Shown here one piece after another: positions 1-12,926 of a DNA stretch of 64,000 nt. The DNA lies in NCBI RefSeq assembly GCF_025370935.1, contig NC_133481.1, positions 13,449,001-13,513,000 on the forward strand, given 5' to 3'. A model generated the notes under the pieces. It was given only the letters and a program-made list of their open reading frames with translations. It did no database searches and was not told where the DNA came from. The position numbers and the translations under genes were made by a program. Each line of letters begins with the position of its first letter. Position 1 is the first letter of the stretch. Origin of the DNA: Choristoneura fumiferana. Taxonomy: Eukaryota; Arthropoda; Insecta; Lepidoptera; Tortricidae.

Positions 1-789
1 GTACTTATTTGTACTCGTATTGTATAGAATTAAAACTTTTTTTATACATTTCTAGAGCGAATGAGCGCCAAACAAATAATTAGGAGTCGAAGTGGCCGCC
101 ATGGCCGAAATTGGTCGGATCATCATCATCAAAGTTCGTAGCTGTTGGCGCTAAGTTGGCTAAATATAGGTCTTACACGAAGATTTTTAATTTATGCGCT
201 AGAGCATAATAACTCATTTTTTCATTTTAGCCGACGCCCAGCATAAATACGCACTTTATGGGAAATGAGAAGTTAAAAAGGTATTTTTTCGATGTTTTTT
301 TTTATGTCTCAGTAACATAACGTACACAACATGCAAGAAATATTTAACTCACGGCAGACGCTAATGTTAACGTAATGCTCACATTACGTGAGAACGTGCC
401 TCGACACACAACACGATGATTGATATAACAACAGGCAGATTGTAGACTGCTTGAGCCATTGTAAAACAGGTTTTACTCGTATTTACAAACAAAGGAGTGT
501 AAGAATTTTGGATATAACGAGGCTAAACGAACGAATCCTGGAAAACATATTTTCACTCAAGGTTCGTTATTTTAGTTATGAGAATGATTAATATTCATTA
601 ATGGAAAAGAAAACCTTTGCTCACGAGCAAGTGGAATAATAGTGCTTTCTTGCCTTCTTCTTTTACTAGTGTTAATCACACTTCACACGCGTAAATGATT
701 AGAACCAGCAGTTACTGTTGAAATGAACCTAGCAATTGACATTGTTGAGATTATATCCTGATCCCGTGGGAATCGGAATAAAAAGTATT

Positions 790-917
790 TAAGCCTATGT
801 ATTATTTTCAAATCTCCAGCTATCTACATACCAAATTTCGTCCAAATCCGTCGTCGTTTAAGCGTGAAGAAATAACAAAATAAATAAAAACACACACACA
901 CACACACACACAACACA

Positions 918-956
<39 letters not shown>

Positions 957-985
957 TAAACTTTCGCATTTATTCCCAGAATACT
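790..985. repeat. Lepidopteran GCTGTTGCCCGCG-type repeat fragment with internal (CA)n
   Basis: The body has TACATACCAAATTTCGTCCA followed by TTTAAGCGTGAAGAAATAAC, and the piece ends in ACTTTCGCATTTATTCCC. These are parts of the same layout as the copies at 9630 and 25443. A (CA)n run at 891-949 with small interruptions interrupts it. Confidence 0.55.
891..949. repeat. (CA)n microsatellite
   Basis: About 29 CA units with two one-base irregularities near 911-919. Likely polymorphic. Confidence 0.9.
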
Positions 986-1073
986 GTTTGTTTTTTGTAA
1001 GTAAGTATTATTTTATTTTAAACTAGTAACTTAAAACCGGATGCAAGTGGCAAGTTTGTGTCATTGTGCGTTC

Positions 1074-1140
1074 TAAGGGGGAGGCCTTTGTAGCAGTGGA
1101 CGTCTTCGGGCTGATGATGATGATGATGATAATGATGAAA
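1074..1140 (+). mobile_element. RTE-type LINE 3' tail fragment
   Basis: GGGGGAGGCCTTTGTAGCAG, then TGGACGTCTTCGGGCTGATG, leading into a GATGAT run. This matches the reverse complement of the 3' end of the RTE element at 2011-2466. Only the last ~70 bases are present. Confidence 0.7.
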
Positions 1141-2010
1141 CTTAAACAAATACTACGGTACTTTATGACATCGAAAAAACGACTCGTTAAGGATATAAGA
1201 ACAACAAGAATGGACCATACATCTATCGAACGACATGTGAGCATGCATGTGACAGGTCCATTGCGAATCACAATGGATATGTTTCCCACTACTGTCAACT
1301 TTATCGTAACTATGAATTCTTTTTCTGATTGAATCAAAAAAATTACTGTTGCTCTTGAGCATGTACTGCGTCATGACAGAATAGCTACTGCAGCATATTA
1401 GTGGGCAAAGTACAGGGAAAACCGAAGGGCTGTCTTTAACTTATTAGAGGCCCTGGGCACATTAGGATAATGGGGTCCCTATGACCATAATAAAGCACTA
1501 TTTAGCTATAGGTTATCGTTTGGTAATGGAGTAGGGACAAGGCACAGAGAGGGGTAATCTGTGGGACTAGGGAACCCAATCCCAGTGCCAGTGGGGAGAG
1601 GGCCTGGATAACGGCGCCCTGGAAATCATGGCTGGGATCAGCAGTACAGAGCAACTGTTCCGAATGCTCAAAATAGGGATACATTTCAGAGATATCGGCC
1701 CAACCTCCAGTAACGACATTCCACTTTAAGAAGAAGAAGAATATAAAAAGCATTTTAAATGCGTCATCTGTCCCGGTACTCTATGACCGCGATTCCCAGC
1801 CAAGCCGGGCCTCCAGCCACTCGATTTAATTTACATCTTCGCTCCGATTGTTCCAACTTCGGAGTTCGACGAACGGTCGGGCGTCTCTGATTTATTTCCC
1901 TCAACAACCTCTAAATGGATTTTAGTTCTTAATATTGGAGCGTTAACTTTCTCGGTTCAGGTAATAGGTTAGACTGAAGCTGAGAAGGTTTCGTTTAGTT
2001 TAGATAGATA

Positions 2011-2466
2011 CATCATCATCATCATCATCATCTCAGCCGTAGGACGTCCACTGTTGGACATAGGCCTCCCCCACAGACCTCCAGTTGCTTCGGTTGGCAG
2101 CGGCCTGCATCCACCGTAAACCTGCGGCTTTAACCAGGTCATCCATCCATCTTGTTGGTGGACGTCCTACGCTGCGCTTGCCGATCCGCGGCCTATACTC
2201 GAGAAGTTTTCTTCACTCCGTGCTATATGGCCCGCCCATTGCCACTTCAACGAGCTGATTCGCTTGGCTATGTCGGTGACCCTTGTTCTTCTACGTATCT
2301 CTTCATTTCTGATTCGGTCCCGTAGAGAAACCCCAAGCATAGCTCTCTCCATAGCTCGCTGAGCAACTCTGAGCCTATTTATAAGGCCTAAAGTAAAGCA
2401 CCACGTCTCGGATCCATATGTCATCACTGGCAACACACATTGGTTAAAGACTAGACAGATACGCAA
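2011..2466 (-). mobile_element. 5'-truncated RTE-clade LINE: end of reverse transcriptase ORF plus (GAT)n tail
   Basis: On the minus strand the residues read VFNQCVLPVMTYGSETW, RLRVAQRAMERAMLGVSLRD, RIRNEEIRRRTRVTDIAKRI and LKWQWAGHIAR, the conserved C-terminal part of lepidopteran RTE-like reverse transcriptases. After about 2225 the frame is broken. A second frame carries GKRSVGRPPTRWMDDLVKA and YVQQWTSYG followed by a stop at 2033-2035. A (GAT)n tail (2011-2032) follows directly. The endonuclease and the core RT are missing, so this is a dead 5'-truncated copy with a small deletion or frameshift. Length seen is ~0.45 kb; full RTE elements are usually 3-4 kb. Confidence 0.88.
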
Positions 2467-2699
2467 AATGTTAAATTACAAACGGTATAAAAATGATTTT
2501 TTTATTTCATCTTGATAACGAATACATTCCAAAAGTGTCGAACTTGACAATACTACGTTAATTCGTAGTTGAGTCAATAAATCTGTATTAATTAAACCCA
2601 TTGTCGGAACGAACTTGACTAGCGCTGTTTTAGGCACATTTACATTAACATTCAAGCTGTTTTAAGTAAATATCGTTTGTTATCTAACAACTGGTAGCA

Positions 2700-2860
2700 T
2701 GGTGTACGGTTGTGTCACTCTGAAGATGAGCTCTGGTTGAGTTCGAAACGCGTCAGTGTAGTGTGGTAGTGGTGGTAGATGGGTTTGTGTGATTTGTGTG
2801 TGTTCTTACAGTGTGGAGGTGGAGGAACTGCATGAACACGCATATTTTGCAAAAGCTTAG
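2700..2860. repeat. unclassified lepidopteran interspersed repeat
   Basis: Contains CTGAAGATGAGCTCTGGTTG, GTTCGAAACGCGTCAGTGTA and a TGTGGTAGTGGTGGT stretch, which I recall as a recurrent moth repeat. Class unknown; boundaries approximate. Confidence 0.4.
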
Positions 2861-3449
2861 CTATCGTAAGGTCGCCGGTGAGCAAGGAAATTATTTTAGT
2901 TCATTAAATATCGTGAGCTAATCGCAGTTGGTACTAACTTATAATGTATTTAAATAATTAGTTGAGGTATTTAATTTCACTGCCGAGTTTTAACATTCAA
3001 TATTTAGAAACCTACCTGACAACAAAACTAAATAATATCTCAATTTTAATCTTATTTTCATTTAGCTAATAAAATACCTAGCTAGTTCCATTGACACGTA
3101 ATCCGTTGGCCACGATTTTGTCAACACCATCTTGATACGAGCAGCCGCGACATAGGATTTTCAAGCACGATCTCGGCTCGTGGATCTAAATGATACTGAA
3201 CTACCGACCGGTTGTCTACTTCAATGATTTATTGCAAGTTGTAATCAAAACTTTAATAATTTAGATTGTATTTGGCTTTGTGATCGTACAAGCTTCTATT
3301 GTGATTTTCATTTAAGTTGCATTATGAACAGTCATGCAGAATTCTTGTCTCTAAACTAAGCAGTTGAAAATTTAAGATTAAAATTGCTGTATTATTTTGA
3401 GTCGATGCCCTTTCGATCTAGATGTGCGATGTGTACTTAAAATAGCCTA

Positions 3450-3560
3450 GCCTAGAAGCTATTCCAAAGACCCAACTATATACGAACCAAATTTCATATA
3501 GATCAGTCCAGCCGCTTTAGCAAGAAAAAGCAACAAACACACATAATATTAGTAGTATAG
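3450..3560. repeat. decayed copy of the GCTGTTGCCCGCG-type repeat
   Basis: ACCAAATTTCATATAGATCAG, then GTCCAGCCGCTTTAGCAAG and ACACACATAATATTAGTAGT, follow the order of the better copies (9630, 25443) with the 5' end lost. Confidence 0.45.
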
Positions 3561-4480
3561 AACTGAATGTTACCAAAGTTTCTAAATATTCATGCTTATT
3601 AGTAGGTATAGAAATAATATGAACTTGACACTCGTACCCGTATGTTTAAGCTCGTTCGTGGAATTGTTATCTACGTTAGCCTTTGTGTTTAAGCTAAATT
3701 AAGAACGTAACGCTAACTTTATTTTACTCGAACACACAGTAGATAGTTAATTAGAATTCGGACAAGGTTGATGAGGACGTCGAAAAAATAAACCAACATT
3801 TACAATAGAAAGGCCACTTCCACTTTGGGTTTCGCCTTTAAACTTAATTTTGCCTAGAGTTTATTTTGACGCTAACAAAGCTTTAGCTCGCCGTATTTAT
3901 ACTTGGTTTCACATAAAGAACGGGCCATAAACTTCGCTGTCGTATTTCTTATTTTTCTTTGAAAACTGATTCCAGATATTACCACGACGGGTCGTAAAAG
4001 TCGGTCTATTAATTAGTGTAGCTGTTCACTCCTGGTGTATGACATCATGCGCCCCAACACCACAAGGCGGCTTTGTCTCCATCCTGACAGATACGGTGTA
4101 AATCTCAAACCATGACAGGCGTGTCGCGTAATCCAAAACTGAGAAAATATTATTTTTCGGTCGTTTCTTTGTCTGCAGGAGTTGCGTCAGAGCCCGAATC
4201 GAAAGATGTGCTGAGTGACGAAATGGATTCACGACTGCTTGTGTTTGTTTGGAGAAGACGATGATAAATATCCTCTCGTGAGAGACAAACAAGCGTCGGC
4301 CTGATAAAAGAAAATAATGGTAATGAGCTTACACTTATTAATGGTATAGTTAATGATGAAATGATGAGTGATCCTCAACCAAGCTTTAGGAAGTGTTATA
4401 AAATGAAGATATCTCCGATTCGACTCTATCAAATCAAAAGAATGTCTGATTTTTCTTATAGATCTGGACATAGTTTTATA

Positions 4481-4600
4481 AAAACTGGCCAAGTGCGTGT
4501 AGAGCTCGCGCGTGAGGGTTCCATAATGTCAGAAGCAAAAATACTACCTAATTTATACACAAACCGCCAAATAAAAAAGAACGGAGTACTAAAGTTTTTT
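4481..4600 (+). repeat. interspersed repeat with AACTGGCCAAGTGCGTG head
   Basis: AAACTGGCCAAGTGCGTGTA followed by CTCGCGCGTGAGGGTTCC is a common lepidopteran repeat start. A minus-strand fragment of the same kind lies at 46992-47048. The ORF across it (4361-4606) is not a gene. Confidence 0.6.
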
Positions 4601-5364
4601 TCTTAAGATTGATTCACTTTTATTGTTTATTGATTTGCAGTAGGTATAAATATTTATATGTGTGTATAGGTGATCGTTTTATAAACTAAGGTTTCTGAAT
4701 TAACAGTAAGTTTATATCGTAATGTTAGTTATTGTTTGTTGGTAATTGACTCCTCCGACCCCGCACACTGCAATTAGTTTCGGTCCATAATTGGTTTTAG
4801 TACTTACTAAAGTGAGTACAAAACTCTTATACTTATTTGTGTCATAAACCATTACAAAAACACATGTAGAAGATGACTTCAATATAAATCATGCGAGCAC
4901 TAAGTTTATTTTCGTCCGCTTAGCAATTGACTTAACGGGTACAATCTTAATTGATTGCGACGAGGGTTTTGGCGCGGAGATTTATATTTTGAGCGTAATT
5001 ACAAGATGCTCTAATGTCCTTAACAAAGATATGTCCTGGAGCGATGTCAGGCACAGGAATAGACGCCCCCGACGGAGCCCGCCGCAGTCTACAGATACTT
5101 TGACTTGTTTGAATAACTTTCATTTGTTATCTACAGTTGTAACAGTGCTTGGATATTTATTACTGACTTTAATGTTCGATTTTGCATTACAGCGTCAAAT
5201 ATCTAAGAACACATACTTTAGTGCACATTTTTGACACAAAAGACCATCTCGAATGCGTTCATGTCAACACAACCAAACTCAATTATTTCAATTTGATTGC
5301 TTGCTTTAATCTTCTCTAGTGATTAAATCCAAGATTTGCTGAATAGGCCACTAGCATCTTTTGG

Positions 5365-5431
5365 CATCATCATCATCATCATATCAGCCGTAAGATTTCC
5401 ACCGTTGGAGAAAGCCCTTCCCCATTTGGCC
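5365..5431 (-). mobile_element. RTE-type LINE 3' tail fragment
   Basis: CATCATCAT run followed by ATCAGCCGTAAGATTTCCAC and GCCCTTCCCCA, the reverse complement of the RTE end seen at 2011. Confidence 0.65.
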
Positions 5432-7834
5432 TGCTAAGTAAAAGCTGTGAGCAGCCCATCTGGCTCGCCCTCTCCAAAATGGCTGTAAAAACTATGAGAA
5501 GCGCAGCAACAGTCCGTTCTAAAAAAAACGTTAAAGCACTATAGGCCCAATTGACAGGTGTATGGTATCGGTAGCAAACTGTTAAAAGTGTGGCGACCCT
5601 TTTACTCATCAAATACAGTAGTGGTAGTCATCGAAAAGAAGATCCACGAGTCGTAAAACACATGAGTAGCTGGCGGATGAGAGGTGACGCCTTTCACGTT
5701 CTACATTGTGCTATTTAAGTTTCTAACTCAGATGCATAAATACAACTTCCAACACTACTGAATTCGGGTCCCAGGAGAAAGAAATCTCTCTATTGTGGCG
5801 TATCCCCAGAATAATGTTAAATATTTTAGCGCCGATGCATTTGAGATGCTTGTTTAGCCCAGTTTAGTCCTACATAACAAAAACCGTGCAAGTTAGGTAC
5901 TCTGCTATGATCAGAATGACGATCGATCATGAATACGTTGTATTGTAATTTCATACTTTATATTGATAATTATATCAAATTGTAAATATTCAACGCATAT
6001 TTCTCAGCAAGTTCTGTGTACTGTGTAAAGGTGTTTCCAATTGCGCGACGTCTGCAAAGCGACAAGATTTACAATCTGTATTCGTTTAAAACGAAACTGG
6101 TGGCATAAAAATCTATTCTGAAACTCATTTTAATTTCAGACGTCAAGTGCTTGTGATTTCTACAGAACAGATCAGGGGACCAATTTTTGAAGACACATTA
6201 CTTGAAATTACCTAGGCACATTTCCGAAAATACCTTATTTTAATTTAGGCCATGATACTACCGCTAACGCTTATGAGTGTGGAAAAATCTACACCCCAAT
6301 TGTAAAAACTTCTATTAAGAAGAAACTGTCAAAAAAATCACCAAGTTTTATCCTTTATTTTAACTACTCTTAGACATACATTATTTAATTAACCCAGGGT
6401 ATTTTTAAATGCTAAAAAACTCAGATACGATGGCTTGGATTGGAACCAAGACCCTCTCACGTCTCTCTATAGACCTTAGTTCAAACCACTAAGTTATCGA
6501 AAGCAGCAAATTCTTGTGACAGGCAGACAGAAATATGAGTGACCCTTGGGCTCCGTTTTGTCACTCGGATGACGCAACCCTAAAACGTATGAAATATGAA
6601 ACTGGATATTAGTCCCTCAATGTATATGCCACAGGTTTCTTCATGCGTCTCACCATTGACCCTTTCGAAATGCAATAATGCACGGCTCGCTCAAGGTTAA
6701 ATAAATAATTTCGGGAATAAACTTCGGGACATAATGGCAGTCAGATGTGCAGAGAAATAAGACGACGAATGTTAAATTACTTTTGAAACATGCCTCATGT
6801 CGTTGCATGTGTGCAGTTTAAATATTTTAAGTGCACGTAATGGTGTGAGAGAGACCATTGAAGTTATGCAAATGTCTCTGTCACCGTTTTAATAAGAAAT
6901 AAAGTGCTAATTAAACGCGGTATAAGATGTATATTTTAATATTCTCGAAACTCATTTCGAATTTGCTTTTGAAATTTCATTAAGTGCTCTTGTGATTTCT
7001 TTACAGATACTTTTATCTTGAATTAATTTCTACTTAAAACGTAAGAAGGGGCTCTTTGAAAGTCTGTAAAACTGTATCTTTTAAGTACAACACAGCTATA
7101 GGAACTGTCTGTAAGGTTCTTAACTTTTCTAACTTAAATGTTTCGTCCAAAATGCCCACTGTTCATATGGAAGTAGAATCAGCCAAGTGTGTGTTGGGTA
7201 TGTGTGTAAATATAGGGTTTCGTGCACAACTAATAAGTCAATTATTATCTTAATTTTGATCAACTATTTACTATTTTTACTTTGTGGGGACACAAAATAG
7301 TGTTTCATTTTTTGTTTTATTTGCGTTTGCTGTTTAGTGATTTTTTGTTAATTAAATATGTTGTATTTTGTGTCTTTGTGGTTTGAATATCTTCTTTGTT
7401 TCTTTCTATCTTTCATTTTCGAAACCTTATATAAGTATGCTTATAATGTGTATTTCACATGAAAATTGAAAAAAAAAATTAGTCAATTAACCGTTATTTT
7501 GAAAGAACTATACTTGACATCCGTTTCAATTTGTAAGGTTAACAAATTTTTTTTTTTTTTGTATTTTTGTTCCCACTTGAAGTGGCTGGGCTGACATTTT
7601 TTCGTGAACCCAGAATTTGGAATTTTGTGGAATGGGTTGTGACGGATATCTTAGATTTCGATCACGAGGATTTAGATGTATAATGTGGGATGGCGGGAGC
7701 TCTCACAATAGTAGGAGTGGAGAAGAGAAGGCCTTTCCAGCAGTCCTTACAAAAAAAGTATACAATACAAAAAAAACCTTTTTAGTAGGTTTCTAAAAAA
7801 AAATATTTGTATTTTTGAAATTGCTGATTTCTTG

Positions 7835-7972
7835 TACAGTCAGCATCAAAAGAAGCGGATCACTTTTTTACTCTGTCACATTGACACATTGACAATCTAT
7901 GCATGGCGTTGAGTACGTGGCTGTAAAACGACAAAGTACGAAAGTGTATAGCTACTTTTGATACTGACTGTA
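7835..7972. mobile_element. MITE with ~20-bp TIRs and TA target duplication
   Basis: Left end CAGTCAGCATCAAAAGAAGC and right end GCTACTTTTGATACTGACTG are inverted copies with two mismatches, each flanked by TA (7835-7836 and 7971-7972). The 134-bp body has no ORF. The TA duplication fits Tc1/mariner-type mobilisation. Confidence 0.85.
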
Positions 7973-8804
7973 CCTGCTAGAAGACTCCGACAAAGCCGTC
8001 ATTTTCCTCTAAAGCGTGGACAGACGGCCAACGAAACGTTAAGGACTTCGATTTCATCATAATCAGTGCGAGACCCTAAAAAAGTGACACATTATTATAT
8101 AACATTAAATAACATTACATTGCCGCGTTCGATCGATCACATTAACTCTTTAATATCACAACACCGCAATGTAAGTCTACTCACACTTTTTTCTCGCATG
8201 TGTGAAAGGCTATAAGGCTTAAGACGAACGAACATGATTCATCGCCATTCGGCAGACGAAGGCGAGCTCTATAATTACCGCAGAACACGCGATATTGGGC
8301 TCAAAAGAACAGTTACTCAGACACTAAGAAGCACCCATCACATTCGGTCGTAAAGCGGTTGCAATGAAAAGCCATAAGGCTGAGTACACCAGCGTCTTTG
8401 TTCACACCGTGATGATTCTGCGATTATGTGCCGCATCGGTGATAAATAAGAATAAGAATAATTTAATTTAGTAATAAAGTTACACTGTCCACAAAAAATT
8501 ACAAAAATACACAGTTGAATAAAAAACAATACATTTGACTTTTCTACGGCCTTCGCACTAGACTCTGGGTATGTATCGCGAGTGCCAGAAGGATGTCTTA
8601 AATTACAAAATTAAAACATTACAAAATACGGTAAAAATAAAATAAATAAATACCATAGGACACTTGGCACTATTTGACCTAGTCCCAAAGTAAGCAAAGC
8701 TTGTGTTATTGGTACTAGGCGTCGGATAAACATAAGTACTTGAATACATATCAAAAACCCAAGACTTGAAAACAAGCATTCGATTTTTCATACAAATTGT
8801 CTGG

Positions 8805-8880
8805 CCGCGACCCGAAATTGAACCCGGGACCTCAAGCTTCGTAGACAGGGGCAGCGGGCAGAGTGCACGTGGCAAGCGTA
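8805..8880 (-). mobile_element. tRNA-derived SINE head, decayed
   Basis: Read on the minus strand, CCCGGGTTCAATTTCGGGTC carries a B-box-like core following a degenerate tRNA-like stretch. No intact tRNA fold is evident. Confidence 0.4.
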
Positions 8881-9629
8881 AGCGCTAATTAACGTGCCTG
8901 AATGTCACAATGTTGTTTGATTTACGTGAGCACATTTTTGTTGACATGGTAGAACACTTCGAAAATTAAGGCCGTTGAAACGATCGAATAATGACCCAAT
9001 TATGGACAACCCTACACTTAAGTACCGCGTGCCGCGTGCTATACGCCGCGATCCCGCTCCGCCGAAAAACCGCCGCAAAAACGCTAGTGTAGTGTGTACA
9101 CGCTGAAGCCGTAAAGCGAGGGTGAGTGCTGAGGCGAAAACATGATTTTTGTGGCGCGATTCTTCAAAAATAATGCGATAGTATAATATATACGGTTTTA
9201 AACTTGCGGGATCATAAAATGTTGCTCAAGTTTTAGGATCATAGTTTTGTTTTAAGAGCGGTTTACCGCCCTAATGAAGAGTCTGGGAAAATTTAATCTT
9301 GATGATAGTGTTCTTATTTTTTGGCGTTGCTTTTACATATTTACTGACATTATCACATACCTAATACTTATTTATCAATCCAAGGGGTGATGCATTCTCT
9401 TTTATGCACGTTATGGGTAAGAAACTTAAAGGGAAACCCCTCTTGCACTTATACAGGTGAATAAAGTTCATATCTATAGACAAATTGGTTCCACACCAGT
9501 TTTGAACATTACAAGAAGGGTATTTTCTTAAATTCTTTATTGCATAAAGTTCTTTATTCTTTAACATACGTAAGTCCTAGTTGTAAATGACTATCTCAAA
9601 AATAGAAAAAGTAAATATAGTAGTTAACA

Positions 9630-9808
9630 CTAGCTGTTGCCCTGATTCCGCCCGGCAATTTTCCGGGATAAAAACTATCCTGTCCTTCCCCGGCACTCAA
9701 AATAATATCTGTATACTGAATTCCATCTAAATTGGTTTAGCTGTTTACACGTCAAATGGTAACAAGCAAACAGACTTACAAACTTTCGCATTTATTAATA
9801 TTGGTGGG
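9630..9808 (+). repeat. GCTGTTGCCCGCG-type lepidopteran repeat (possibly Helitron-related)
   Basis: Starts CTAGCTGTTGCCCTGATTCC, has GATAAAAACTATCCTGTCCT in the middle and ends ACTTTCGCATTTATTAATAT. Same layout as 25443-25660. I associate these ends with Lep1/Helitron-like sequences of Lepidoptera, from memory. Confidence 0.65.
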
Positions 9809-10142
9809 ATAAAGAAGTATTAAAAAAACAACCCGCTGCCTTTTTACCGATGTTTGTTTGTTTATACTCTTTATTGTACAAAAACGAAAAACAAAAAGGC
9901 TACATAAGAAAAAGTAAAGTGTCATTCGAAGAGGTGTATTTTTCAAAGAGTTTTCTAGCCGAAACACCTAAAGTTATTGCAGACACCGATAGAACGTTGT
10001 CGCTACTAACTTTTTTTATTTGGTGTATACTTAAAGCCTTGTGCCTTCAATTTATATTGGTGTTTTTACATTTTTAAAAAGTTCTTAACAAGAAAACAAG
10101 GGAATTGGTACGCAGTATTTTTTATTATTTTAGATTTACCAT

Positions 10143-10319
10143 GTCGAAAATACAAACTGAGACATGGGCACAGGAAAACCAGAAAAAGAGACCAGCACTG
10201 GGAATCGAACCCAGGTCCTCAGCAATCTGTGCTGCGTGCTATGACCCCTACACCACTGCTGGACAGGAATCTAGACACGAATTTTTCCTATGCACTCATA
10301 TCTCAGGTTGCTTTTTTCT
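10143..10319 (-). mobile_element. tRNA-derived SINE, family 2 (copy 1)
   Basis: On the minus strand, a tRNA-like head with a GGTTCGATTCC B box (near 10204) is followed by GGTCTCTTTTTCTGG and TCTCAGTTTGTATTTTCGAC. Closely alike to copies at 16109-16230 and 25103-25282. Open frames across it are by-products. Confidence 0.78.
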
Positions 10320-10510
10320 ACTACGCTACTTAAGCCGCAGCACTAGCGACATCTATGTTTCGCTCTCATCGAAAGACGTCACATTCTTTCGTAACTAACC
10401 GCTCACCCAGACAAGAGATTTCACTACTAAACAATCAAATTATGATTGTTTTTTTTTAGACCGTCAACCATTGACAACTTTTACTAAATTAAATAAACTT
10501 GAAGGAAAAT

Positions 10511-10622
10511 CATCTTCACACCATCATAGTCATCATATCAGCCGTAAGACATCCACTGATGGCCACAGGCCTTCCCCATACACCTCACCTCTCTCATACG
10601 GCTGCCCTAAGCTGATTCCAAG
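10511..10622 (-). mobile_element. RTE-type LINE 3' tail fragment
   Basis: CATCATATCAGCCGTAAGAC then ATCCACTGATGGCCACAGGC, the reverse complement of the RTE 3' end, diverged. Confidence 0.62.
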
Positions 10623-11320
10623 TATCTAAATTTTTCAGATTTTTATTTTTTTGCATATTTCGAAACAGCTCCGTGAATGCCATCGACTCTTATGACACAT
10701 TTTCTTCTAAGCTTCTTTCTTTTCTAGTTATTGATAATTATATAATTCAAGTACCTTTTTTTACTGCTTCGTTTGGAAAAGGTCTGCATCCATCTGAAGA
10801 TAAATATTATTTGAAGGAAACTGAATATTTACTATACTATATAGCTTATCAACTATAGGACTTCTTCGAAATGCTTAATATCACATCATTCGCGACATCA
10901 AAAAGAAATCCAATCCCTTTTGCCGCCAATACCTGACGTTGCTGCTGATGACACAGATAAATAAACCACAGATGATTCACTCCGCACACAGAGACCGCAA
11001 CTTATACTTTCACTTAGTAAACTTTACGCAATAATCCGTGTCCTGAGTAAGAAACAATTTGAGTCTACTTGAAGGTATTAACTTTTTGCGAACAATTGCG
11101 GTAAATGATGTAACCCCGCTTAAATTTTCATCAATCTATACTGTGGCGCAATAATTTCGGTATACCCGAAATTGACCCACTGACTTCTTTTTAATTGGTC
11201 CAACACTGAACTATTCAGGGGCTCAATTGCAATATTAATAAGATACTTAATTGAAAAATAAACAATTTGTCAAAGTATGCTGTTTTGTCAAAAATTTTAG
11301 CATAACTTATGTTTTATAGG

Positions 11321-11395
11321 TGTCTATGGCCGGCGGTGATAGCTTTCCATCAGGTGACCCGCCTGCTCGTTTTCCCCCTATCACATATAAAAAAT
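11321..11395 (+). mobile_element. non-LTR retrotransposon 3' tail
   Basis: GGTGTCTATGGCCGGCGGTG then ATAGCTTTCCATCAGGTGAC and an A-rich end. It parallels the GGGCGGTGGTGATCTCTTAC end of the element at 43290-43547. Confidence 0.6.
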
Positions 11396-12591
11396 ACTAG
11401 CTTGAAATAAGATACTTAGCTACGAATAAAATAATTCAAACTGTTATTAGTTATTATTATTAGCAATAATGCACAAAATTTACCTGGCATGGAAGCGAAA
11501 AAAGCGCAGTCTCATAGGTACATTTGCCACAGGTATGTAAGAACCGAACCACTTATTTTTGAAGAAGTTTATTTTTGTTTTTAAGAGGTGATTTCTAAGT
11601 TCTATTATTGTTTAGTGCTCTGCATATTTTTATACAAATGTAAAAACTTTATTAATCGGTTTACATTATCACGTTAAGAACAAATTATTATTGTAATTTT
11701 AAGAACTTTCTTATCTTATCACTATACATTGTTGCTGTTCAATATTGTTATGAACCTGTAAATTTAATATCAGCAAGAATATTCCATTCATTCGACCTCG
11801 TTCATTCATTAATAACAAATGTATGGCGCTTTTTATGGCGCCCTAATCATACCGGATACGAGATAAACAATAACGATAGTAACTAATTAGTACCTTATTT
11901 CTTATCCTAACACTAAACTAGAAAAAAACAAATAACTCACTCGTGTACATAGGGAGTTCATAATATTTTCTGGAAATAATAGCTTGATTAATCTGTGCCT
12001 TTGTCGTCTGTGACACGAATCTACGCCGCTTCCAAGTAGTTTACCCTTACAACTTTTATGAATGGACAGATTTCTTTATTACGCGAATACTCTAATTCAA
12101 TCCTCTGATCCTACATTTATTTATTCGTTTCAAAGTAATTCGGTAAATAAAGAGGCGATGGGATTTTTTTCTTATTATAACAGTCAAAAGAGGACCTCGG
12201 GGGACCCTCATTGTTACTCCACCTGTATTTTCTTTAGTTAGCTTCGACATAAGTAAACCTTATTATGTGCGTCAAAAGGCATCGGGTGACTTGAGGGAAT
12301 GGCTCATTTAATATTTATGACTCTTTAGAGAATCAATTTTCAATTTTGCAAAAAAGTACTTTTTTTTCGTGAAAACTTTGTTTCAAATAAATGGGTACAA
12401 TAACACCATAGGTATGTATTAAAGAAAAAAAATGTTCGAAAAACTAAAATATTTTACTTTGCTGCTCCGCAACCACACGTGCGAAACGGCTACGTCCATG
12501 CAACACATTACGCGTTTTCATGTAAAAACCCGCCCTCTTCCACTTTTGCTCCCACCTCCTCACCGATACCGTCTTCCATAGATTTGGTGAT

Positions 12592-12682
12592 CTATCATCA
12601 AACCACACTTTTTAAATCACACATTTAGGTTTTATGCATGAAAACCTAAATATGTGATTTAAAAAGTGTGGTTTGATGATAG
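12592..12682. repeat. near-perfect 91-bp hairpin
   Basis: Arms 12592-12633 and 12641-12682 (42 nt each) are inverted copies with one mismatch, around a 7-nt loop ATGCATG. It lies just upstream of a Helitron-like repeat. It could be a tiny hairpin MITE, a local fold-back duplication, or a small-RNA precursor. Confidence 0.9.
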
Positions 12683-12712
12683 AGCTGCGTAACCATACTT
12701 ATGGTTGCGGTA

Positions 12713-12926
12713 TCCATACTAATATTATAAATGCGAAAGTGTGTGTGTTTGTGTGTATGTATGTTTGTCCGTCTTTCACTTCGAAACGGAGCGACGGATC
12801 GACGTGATTTTTGGCATAGAGATAGTTTATGGGCGAAAGAAAAATGCACAGTGAACAGTTCCCGAGGGAACAGCGCGCGATAAACGCGGAATCCCACGTG
12901 GGCGAATCCGCGGGCAAAAACTAGTA
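12713..12926 (-). repeat. GCTGTTGCCCGCG-type lepidopteran repeat, reverse orientation
   Basis: ATACTAATATTATAAATGCG opens it, followed by GTCCGTCTTTCACTTCG and CGACGGATCGACGTGATTTT. It ends CCGCGGGCAAAAACTAG. It is the mirror orientation of the copy at 24415-24638, with which it shares the middle part. Confidence 0.7.

Noticed and set aside
1023..1374. overlapping ORFs around 1.0-1.4 kb
   Set aside because: They include a LINE tail and its GATGAT run (poly-Ile or poly-Met in translation) and have no protein family signal.
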